Shown: one piece after another, positions 55,401 through 64,000 of the stretch
Layout of the letters: every line of letters begins with the position of its first letter
How positions within the stretch are numbered: the first letter of the stretch is position 1
Source: Cellulomonas sp. PhB143
GTDB taxonomy: Bacteria; Actinomycetota; Actinomycetes; Actinomycetales; Cellulomonadaceae
Reading direction: 5' to 3'
Assembly: GCF_003752595.1 (NCBI RefSeq)
Contig: NZ_RKIJ01000009.1
Coordinates: 1 to 64,000, forward strand
DNA: 64,000 nucleotides
Notes under the pieces: generated by a model
Told to the model about the DNA's origin: nothing
What the model saw: the letters and a program-made list of their open reading frames with translations, nothing else
The model's database searches: none
Made by a program: the position numbers and the translations under genes

Positions 55401-56240
55401 TCAGCGCGCGCTGGCCCGGGCGACGAGGTCGGCGAGGGCGGCCGCGACGTCGTCGGGCGCCTCGACCGCGCTCAGGTGCCCCGCGCCGGGGACGATCCGC
55501 AGGTCGGCGGAGCGGTGCGCGACGACCATGTGCTCGGCCTCCGCGACGGGCGAGAGCACGTCCTCCTCGCCGACCACGACCGTCACCGGGCCCGGGAAGC
55601 CCTCGAGCACCCCGGTACGGTCGGGGCGGCGCGCCATCGCCCGCTGCGCCCACGCGACGGCCGAGGGCCGCTGCGCGCGGATCCACGACTCGAGCCGCGG
55701 CGTGAGCTCGTGCCGGCGCTCGGCGCTCGTCCGGCCGAGCAGGCTCGCGACCATCCCCATCACGGCGTCGGTGGAGCGCTCGTTCTCGACCTGGTGCGCG
55801 ATCCGCTCCCGGTTGAGCCGGGCCTCGGACGGGTCCGCGTGCGACTTGGTGTCGACGAGCCCCAGCCCGGCGACCAGGCCGGGGTGACGCTCGGCGAGGG
55901 CCAGCGCGACGTAGCCGCCCATCGAGAGCCCGGCGACGACCGCCCGGTCGGACCCGGCGGCGCGCACGGCGCGGGCGACCGCGTCCGCGGAGGCCTCCAG
56001 GCTCGGCGTGCGCGGGCCGTCGGGGCTCGCCCCGAACCCGAACAGGTCGACGGCCAGCACCCCGAACCTCCCGGGCATCACCTCGGCGACGGGCCGCCAC
56101 ATCCGGTGGTCCACCGGGAACGCGTGGAGCAGCACCAGCGGCAGGCCGTGCCCGTCGCGCAGCGTGTGCACGGCGAGCCCGTCCTCGTGGCCGGGCGTCG
56201 CTCCTGAGGTGGCGGGCTTCCCGCTCGCGCTGGTCGTCAT
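55401..56240 (-). CDS. Alpha/beta hydrolase
   Basis: 279 residues from the ATG at 56240 overlapping the upstream hydrolase stop (ATGA). LLHAFPVDHRMW is the oxyanion region, GLSMGGY the nucleophile elbow (Ser), VVVGEEDVLSPV carries the acid Asp and GAGHLSAVEAP the His. It is of the 3-oxoadipate enol-lactonase/haloperoxidase type in sequence style, but the substrate is unknown. No signal peptide, so cytoplasmic. Confidence 0.82.
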   Translation of the reverse strand: MTTSASGKPATSGATPGHEDGLAVHTLRDGHGLPLVLLHAFPVDHRMWRPVAEVMPGRFGVLAVDLFGFGASPDGPRTPSLEASADAVARAVRAAGSDRAVVAGLSMGGYVALALAERHPGLVAGLGLVDTKSHADPSEARLNRERIAHQVENERSTDAVMGMVASLLGRTSAERRHELTPRLESWIRAQRPSAVAWAQRAMARRPDRTGVLEGFPGPVTVVVGEEDVLSPVAEAEHMVVAHRSADLRIVPGAGHLSAVEAPDDVAAALADLVARASAR

Positions 56241-57070
56241 CGTCCTGCTCCTTCCCGTGAGGCGTCGTACGACTGCTGGTCGGTGGTCTCGGTGTCGGTG
56301 CCCGACGACGCCGCGCCGGCACCCGCCCACGTCGTGGGCAGCGGGGTGCTCACGTCCGGCGCGACGCGGGCGACGATCTCGTCGAGCACGCGGCGCACCG
56401 ACGGCTCGCCCACCCACAGGTGCTTGGCGCCGTCGACGCCGACGACCTCCGCCTGGTGCACGCGGGCGAACCGCTCGCGCGCGGCCGCGGGGCGCAGGTA
56501 GTCGTCCTCCCCCGGCACCAGCGCGACCAGCGGCCTGCCGAAGGCGTCCCACCGGTCGAGGTCCGCGTCCCCCGCCCGGTGCAGCGGCGGGGACAGCAGG
56601 ACCGCGCCGGCGACCGCCGGGTCGGCGCCGTGCATCAGCGCGAGCTCGGTGCCGAAGGACCAGCCCACGAGCCAGCGGTTCGGCAGGTCGCGGAACTCGG
56701 CCAGCTCGATCGCCGCCGCCACGTCGAACCGCTCGCCGTCGCCGCCGTCGAACGTGCCCTCGCTGGTCCCCCGCGGCGAAGCGGTCCCCCGTGTGTTGAA
56801 CCGGAGGACGGCGACGTCCGCGAGCGCCGGGAGCCGCCACGCCGCCTTGCGCAGCACGTGGGAGTCCATGTATCCGCCGTGGGTGGGCAACGGGTGCAGC
56901 GTGATCAGGGTCGCGCGCGGCGGCCGGTCGGCCGGGAGGGCGAGCTCGCCGACGAGCGTCAGGCCGTCCGCGGTGTGCAGCTCGACGTCCTCGCGCCGCG
57001 CGGGGAGCACGGTCAGCGAGCGGACCTCGGTGATGGCGGGATCTGCGTCCTGCGCCGTCGACGTCGTCAT
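56237..57070 (-). CDS. Alpha/beta hydrolase (KANL3/Tex30-like, putative)
   Basis: 277 residues. TLITLHPLPTHGGYMDSHVLRKAAWRL and VLRFNTRGT precede the nucleophile region GWSFGTELAL (GxSxG, Ser), then LVPGEDDYLRP (acid) and GAKHLWVGEP (His). The order is that of a dienelactone-hydrolase-like fold. A TAGGCT box lies six bases before its ATG, so it heads the two-gene hydrolase operon, probably leaderless. The C-terminal 30 residues are Ser/Thr/Ala-rich and look disordered. Substrate unknown. Confidence 0.8.
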   Translation of the reverse strand: MTTSTAQDADPAITEVRSLTVLPARREDVELHTADGLTLVGELALPADRPPRATLITLHPLPTHGGYMDSHVLRKAAWRLPALADVAVLRFNTRGTASPRGTSEGTFDGGDGERFDVAAAIELAEFRDLPNRWLVGWSFGTELALMHGADPAVAGAVLLSPPLHRAGDADLDRWDAFGRPLVALVPGEDDYLRPAAARERFARVHQAEVVGVDGAKHLWVGEPSVRRVLDEIVARVAPDVSTPLPTTWAGAGAASSGTDTETTDQQSYDASREGAGR

Positions 57071-57076
57071 CGTTCG

Positions 57077-57082
57077 AGCCTA
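57077..57082 (-). promoter_or_regulatory. -10 box of hydrolase operon
   Basis: TAGGCT on the minus strand, 6 nt before the ATG at 57070; no ribosome-binding site between. Confidence 0.5.
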
Positions 57083-57127
57083 TCCCGGGCCCTCGACCGG
57101 CGGCGGGGCGCTACCGACGGCGGGGCG

Positions 57128-57427
57128 CTACCGCCGCCGGGAGCGTGCGGCCCAGCACGCGGAGTGCCAGTGGCGGCGGTCCTCGAGCGCGGACGCCGCG
57201 CCGAACATCGAGTCGTTCGCCCACGCCACGACGTGCGCGGTGTGCGGGCGCACGTCCTGCCGGCAGCCCGGGCACACGTACGACTTGTCCGAGCCGCGGA
57301 CGCTCTGGACCGTCCAGTCGCCGTCGGGCGCGGACTCGGTCCGCCGGCCTCCCGTGGCCCGGTCGAGGTCGAGCGGGACGTGCTCGTCCCCCCAGGGACG
57401 ACGGCGCGAGCGGCGCGAGGACGGCAT
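57128..57427 (-). CDS. Small zinc-ribbon-like conserved protein
   Basis: 99 residues. A basic N-terminus is followed by YVCPGCRQDVRPHTAHVV and RRHWHSACW; the CPGC pair with the later His/Cys could bind one zinc. I recall similar small proteins as conserved but uncharacterised in actinobacteria, often beside hydrolase genes. It is separated by 57 bp from the hydrolase operon on the same strand. Function unknown. Confidence 0.65.
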   Translation of the reverse strand: MPSSRRSRRRPWGDEHVPLDLDRATGGRRTESAPDGDWTVQSVRGSDKSYVCPGCRQDVRPHTAHVVAWANDSMFGAASALEDRRHWHSACWAARSRRR

Positions 57428-57518
57428 GCCCCCATGGTCCCCCGCGCCCGGCGGCCGATCCAGCCGGCCGGTCTCGCCGGCCCGTCTCGCCGGCCGAGGA
57501 CCGTCCAGACTGGCGCGT

Positions 57519-57524
57519 TAGGCT
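57519..57524 (+). promoter_or_regulatory. -10 box of FKBP gene
   Basis: TAGGCT about 60 bp before the GTG at 57584, leaving a short leader that contains the GAAGGA ribosome-binding site. Confidence 0.45.
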
Positions 57525-57583
57525 GACCCGGCCTGCCGACGGCACCGTGGCGCACCGCCGCGTCCCCACGACGAAGGAATTCT

Positions 57584-58570
57584 GTGAAGCACCGCACTCT
57601 CCGTGGCATCGCCGCGCTGACCATCAGCTCCGCGCTCCTCCTCGCCGGCTGCTCCGGCGGGTCGGACGACGCCGCGCCCTCGAAGACCGCGTCGGCGAGC
57701 GCGTCGCCGAGCGCCTCGGCCGCCGGCGCCGCCGTGAACGCGAACGCGGACGACGTGAAGAAGCTCGATGCCGTCAAGGTCAGCGGCCCGGGCGGCAAGG
57801 AGCCCAAGGTCTCCTTCGACGCTCCCCTGTCCGTCACCGGGCCCACGCTCACCGTCGCCTCGGAGGGCGACGGTGCGGAGCTCAAGGAGGGCATGCGGGT
57901 CTCGATGAACTACGTCTTCTACCAGGGCGCCGACGCGTCCCGGGTGCAGAGCACGTGGGACAAGGGTCAGAGCCCCGAGACCTTCAAGCTCGGCGACCCG
58001 CAGTACGAGCTCCTCAACGACACGTTCATCGGCCAGAAGGTCGGCGCGCGCCTCGTCTTCGCCAACCTCTCGCAGGGCCAGGACGGCAAGGAGACCACGG
58101 TGCTCAACGTCATCGAGATCTCCGACGCCGCCAAGCCGACCGACCGCACCCGCGCGACGGGCACCGCCGTCGAGCCGGCCGCCGGCCTGCCGAAGGTGAC
58201 GCTCGGCAAGGACGGCAAGCCGAGCATCGACGTCCCCGAGGACTACAAGGCCCCCGACAAGCTCGTCGCACAGACGCTCATCAAGGGCGACGGCCCGAAG
58301 GTGACGGCCGACCAGTCCGTCACCGCGCACTACACGGGCTGGCTGCTGGACGGCACCCAGTTCGACTCCTCGTGGGACCGCGGCGAGCCGGCGGACTTCC
58401 CGCTCAACGGCGTGATCCAGGGTTGGAGCCAGGGGCTCGCGGGGCAGACCGTCGGCAGCCAGGTGCTGCTCGTGGTCCCGCCGGACCTCGGGTACGGCGA
58501 CAAGGCGCAGGACAAGATCCCCGCGAACTCGACGCTCGTGTTCGTCGTCGACATCCTCGACGCCTACTGA
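57584..58570 (+). CDS. FKBP-type peptidyl-prolyl isomerase lipoprotein
   Basis: 328 residues, GTG start with GAAGGA upstream. Lipobox LLLAGC (Cys about residue 24) and a Ser/Ala linker place it on the outer face of the membrane. Two FKBP-like units follow. The first (about 75-175) lacks the usual active-site aromatics. The second (about 225-328) is complete: VTAHYTGWLLDGTQFDSSWDRG, GVIQGWSQGLAGQTVGSQ and GYGDKAQDKIPANSTLVF. It likely speeds folding of secreted proteins. A strong hairpin terminator follows. Confidence 0.9.
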   Translation: MKHRTLRGIAALTISSALLLAGCSGGSDDAAPSKTASASASPSASAAGAAVNANADDVKKLDAVKVSGPGGKEPKVSFDAPLSVTGPTLTVASEGDGAELKEGMRVSMNYVFYQGADASRVQSTWDKGQSPETFKLGDPQYELLNDTFIGQKVGARLVFANLSQGQDGKETTVLNVIEISDAAKPTDRTRATGTAVEPAAGLPKVTLGKDGKPSIDVPEDYKAPDKLVAQTLIKGDGPKVTADQSVTAHYTGWLLDGTQFDSSWDRGEPADFPLNGVIQGWSQGLAGQTVGSQVLLVVPPDLGYGDKAQDKIPANSTLVFVVDILDAY

Positions 58571-58596
58571 CCCGTCCTGACCCACGCACCACCACC

Positions 58597-58630
58597 CCGA
58601 AGGGCCCGGCCGCACGGCCGGGCCCTTCGG
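58597..58630. terminator. strong hairpin terminator after FKBP gene
   Basis: CCGAAGGGCCCGGCCG and its perfect 16-bp complement are separated by 2 nt. It lies 27 bp after the FKBP stop codon and ends 45 bp before the next gene. The T-run is absent, as often in very GC-rich genomes. Confidence 0.7.
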
Positions 58631-58661
58631 CGTCCGCGGCGCACGCGCACCCCCGAGCACC

Positions 58662-58667
58662 TAGGCT
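58662..58667 (+). promoter_or_regulatory. -10 box of phosphoribosyltransferase gene
   Basis: TAGGCT followed by 7 nt and the ATG at 58675; leaderless layout directly after the terminator hairpin. Confidence 0.5.
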
Positions 58668-58674
58668 CGACGCC

Positions 58675-59166
58675 ATGGACGAGCGGGAGATCCTCACCTG
58701 GGACACCTTCGGCAGGGCGGCGCGCGAGCTCGCGGAACAGGTCGTCGCGAGCGGCTTCGTGCCGGAGGTCGTCGTCGCGGTCGCGCGCGGCGGCCTCCTG
58801 CCGGGCGGCGCCGTCGCCTACGCGCTGGGCACCAAGGGCGTCGGGACGCTGAACGTCGAGTTCTACACCGACATCGGCCAGACCCTCGCGGACCCGCGGG
58901 TCCTGCCGCCGCTCATGGACACGTCCGAGCTCCCGGGCGCGCGCGTCCTGGTGGTCGACGACGTCGCCGACTCCGGTCGGACCCTTGCCCTGGTCATGGA
59001 GATGCTCGCCACACAGGGCGCCGAGGCGCGGTCCGCGGTGCTCTACACCAAGCCCCGATCGATCGTCCGGCCGGACTACTCGTGGCGCAACACCGACCTG
59101 TGGATCACCTTCCCGTGGTCCGCCGAGCCGCCCGTGCCCGGCGCCCCGGGGACCTCCGCCGAGTAG
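58675..59166 (+). CDS. Phosphoribosyltransferase (xanthine/guanine-type)
   Basis: 163 residues. The PRPP-binding motif VLVVDDVADSGRTL (about 89-102) is canonical, and VVAVARGGLLPGGAVAYAL resembles the N-terminal loop of xanthine-guanine phosphoribosyltransferases. YTKPRSIVRPDYSWRNTDLWITFPW near the end fits the purine-binding hood of the same group. It would salvage a purine base with PRPP in the cytoplasm. The exact base is uncertain. Confidence 0.85.
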   Translation: MDEREILTWDTFGRAARELAEQVVASGFVPEVVVAVARGGLLPGGAVAYALGTKGVGTLNVEFYTDIGQTLADPRVLPPLMDTSELPGARVLVVDDVADSGRTLALVMEMLATQGAEARSAVLYTKPRSIVRPDYSWRNTDLWITFPWSAEPPVPGAPGTSAE

Positions 59167-59292
59167 CGACGCCACCGCCGACCTCCCACCGACCCGCAGC
59201 CGACCTCCGCTTGACCCGGAGCCCTCCCGGGCCCTCGACGGGCCGTCAGCCGGGCGCCTCCCGGCCCGGCGGCCGTGCGCCGCGGCGCGTCG

Positions 59293-59298
59293 TAGGGT
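59293..59298 (+). promoter_or_regulatory. -10 box upstream of small lipoprotein
   Basis: TAGGGT about 130 bp before the ATG at 59427, the only good TAnnnT match in the 260-bp gap between the phosphoribosyltransferase and lipoprotein genes. The rest of that gap shows no gene. Confidence 0.35.
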
Positions 59299-59426
59299 GG
59301 ATCTCGCGGGTGGGGTGCCGCCGCCGTCGCCGGCCTCCCTGCGCCACGAGCCCCGCACGTCCGCACCCGTGGCCCACCCGGCCGCCCCGCGCGACGAGTC
59401 ACCGATGATGCAAACGGAGTCCCACC

Positions 59427-59885
59427 ATGCACCGCAAGTCCCTGTCCGTCGTGCTCGCCTCCGGCCTGGCCGTCGCCGCCCTCGCCGGCTGCTCGTCCTC
59501 CGACGACGACGCGTCCTCGGACGCGTCCTCGTCCGCCGCCGCGCCCAGCTCCCCTGCCGTCGTCAAGAACACCGAGTACCGGTCGATCGACGACTTCAAG
59601 GACGCCGTGGTCGCCGCGGGTCTGACCTGCGACGACTGGACCACGACCGACGCGACCGAGCCCGCCTGGCAGACCGGCACGTGCGACGGGGACGTCACGC
59701 TGACGCTCTACGCGTCGCAGGAGAACAAGGACGCCGACGCCGCGACCGCACGCAAGGACAGCTCCGTCGCCGTCCTCGTGGGCCCGAACTGGACCGTCGT
59801 CGGCTCCGCGGACGACGTCGACGCCGTCGCGCCGAAGCTCGGCGGGTCGACGGAGCCGACGGCGGCCGCGACCCCCGCCTCCTGA
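59427..59885 (+). CDS. Hypothetical lipoprotein
   Basis: 152 residues, ATG after a GGAG site. Signal peptide with lipobox AALAGC (Cys about residue 22) followed by a Ser/Asp/Ala linker. The mature part is about 95 residues with two cysteines (LTCDDW and GTCDGD) that could pair, the pattern EYRSIDDFKDAVVAAGLTC, and an Ala/Pro/Thr tail. No known domain is recognised. It is exported and lipid-anchored; role unknown. Confidence 0.7.
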   Translation: MHRKSLSVVLASGLAVAALAGCSSSDDDASSDASSSAAAPSSPAVVKNTEYRSIDDFKDAVVAAGLTCDDWTTTDATEPAWQTGTCDGDVTLTLYASQENKDADAATARKDSSVAVLVGPNWTVVGSADDVDAVAPKLGGSTEPTAAATPAS

Positions 59886-59944
59886 CGCACGCCCCCCGGG
59901 GCGCACGCCGCCCGGGGCGCACGCCGCCGCCCTGGAGGACGCGG

Positions 59945-59990
59945 ACGACCCCCGTCACCGGCTCCCAGCGGGAGCGGCGACGGGGGTCGT
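59945..59990. terminator. bidirectional terminator between lipoprotein gene and nrdF
   Basis: A perfect 12-bp stem (ACGACCCCCGTC, 59945-59956, with 59979-59990) encloses a second hairpin GCTCCC/GGGAGC (59961-59975). It lies between the convergent lipoprotein and nrdF genes and could end transcripts from both sides. Confidence 0.65.
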
Positions 59991-60016
59991 CGTGCGTACG
60001 GCGGCGAGCTCGGGGC

Positions 60017-63629
<3,613 letters not shown>

Positions 63630-63755
63630 GGCCCCACCTCGCTCACCGCGCCGGCGCTCGCTCCCGGTGCTGCTCGTCCCCTGCTGTCCTGCGCCCTGCA
63701 TGTCGTGCCGCTGGTCGCCGGTCGCGCCGCTCAGACCACGGCGCGACCGACGGCG

Positions 63756-64000
63756 TCAGGCGACGACGTCGGCCGTACGTGCGGCGAGCGCGCTGATCTG
63801 GTCGGGCCGGAAGCCCGACCAGTGCGTGTCGTCCGCGACGACGACGGGCGCCTGGAGGTAGCCGAGCCCGCGGACGAGCTCGAGCGCCTCGGCGTCCTGG
63901 CTGATGTCGACGACCGTGTAGTCGACGCCCTTCTTGTCGAGGGCCCGGTACGTCGCGTCGCACTGGACGCAGGCCGGCTTGCTGTAGACCGTGACGTTCA
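63756..64000 (-). CDS. nrdH: NrdH-redoxin (start codon cut by window edge)
   Basis: 81 codons of a glutaredoxin-like protein reading NVTVYSKPACVQCDATYRAL at the start. The CxxC motif is CVQC, and GYLQAPVVVADDTHWSGFRPDQI is the NrdH signature. Bases 63999-64000 give the last two letters (TG) of the start codon; its first base is just outside the window. NrdH reduces the NrdE C-terminal cysteines with electrons from thioredoxin reductase. A 126-bp gap with no recognisable feature separates it from nrdI. Confidence 0.93.
   Translation of the reverse strand, partial: NVTVYSKPACVQCDATYRALDKKGVDYTVVDISQDAEALELVRGLGYLQAPVVVADDTHWSGFRPDQISALAARTADVVA

Noticed and set aside
63702-63755. Extra gene between nrdH and nrdI
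   Set aside because: The gap has only short basic frames with no ribosome-binding site; nrdHIEF operons commonly have a short gap here.

Overview
The window is very GC-rich (clearly above 70 %), with GTG/ATG starts, G/C-ending codons and many genes carrying a TAnnnT box 6-8 nt before the start codon. Gene content (nrdHIEF class Ib ribonucleotide reductase, GlgE maltosyltransferase pathway, etfBA-iscS-mnmA-metE-like block, DivIVA-like coiled-coil protein, NAD-dependent ligase) points to a chromosomal segment of a high-GC actinobacterium, most likely Micrococcales (Cellulomonas/Cellulosimicrobium-like). The genus is inference. No tRNA, CRISPR, prophage or classical IS was recognised.

Layout. 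1-373: leader and promoters of an rRNA operon that reads leftward out of the window. 374-1733: pxpA-like LamB/YcsF gene and a GNAT acetyltransferase. 1711-9030: five-gene sugar ABC import and oxidation operon on the minus strand (ATPase, permease, binding lipoprotein, Gfo/Idh oxidoreductase, TIM-barrel isomerase). A ROK repressor diverges from it, and the shared intergenic region holds a perfect 9-bp inverted repeat. 9056-15773: ligA, an S9 oligopeptidase, and a secreted GH43 enzyme with two carbohydrate-binding repeats. 15866-28046: PucR regulator divergent from a ten-gene coupled catabolic operon (MFS, Baeyer-Villiger-type monooxygenase, two alcohol dehydrogenases, SDR, MaoC, thioesterase, APH-type kinase, ACAD10/11-type dehydrogenase, acyl-CoA ligase). 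The first alcohol dehydrogenase has no stop codon. 28069-34489: core block metE-like, mnmA, iscS, then etfA and etfB, with a small kinase-like gene between.

34577-48109: alpha-glucan metabolism (glgX, then glgE-treS-mak-glgB). It is interrupted by an FAD dehydrogenase and by a roughly 1.2-kb unit in which an AbiEi/DUF559-type nuclease gene lies between two near-identical inverted palindromic repeats; this is the best candidate for an undescribed element. 48164-59885: housekeeping and surface genes (thioredoxin-fold/TPR protein without the active-site cysteines, amino-acid permease, membrane protein and lipoprotein pair, DivIVA-like protein, two alpha/beta hydrolases, zinc-ribbon protein, FKBP lipoprotein, phosphoribosyltransferase, small lipoprotein). 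60017-64000: nrdF, nrdE, nrdI and nrdH on the minus strand; the first base of the nrdH start codon lies just outside the window.

How the genes work together: the sugar operon imports and oxidises an unidentified sugar under ROK control. The PucR operon looks like a ketone/alcohol-to-acyl-CoA route ending in phosphorylation of a hydroxyacyl-CoA and its removal by an ACAD. GlgE, TreS, Mak and GlgB make branched alpha-glucan from trehalose via maltose-1-phosphate, and GlgX debranches it. EtfAB could accept electrons from the acyl-CoA dehydrogenase. MnmA and IscS form a sulfur-relay pair for tRNA thiolation.
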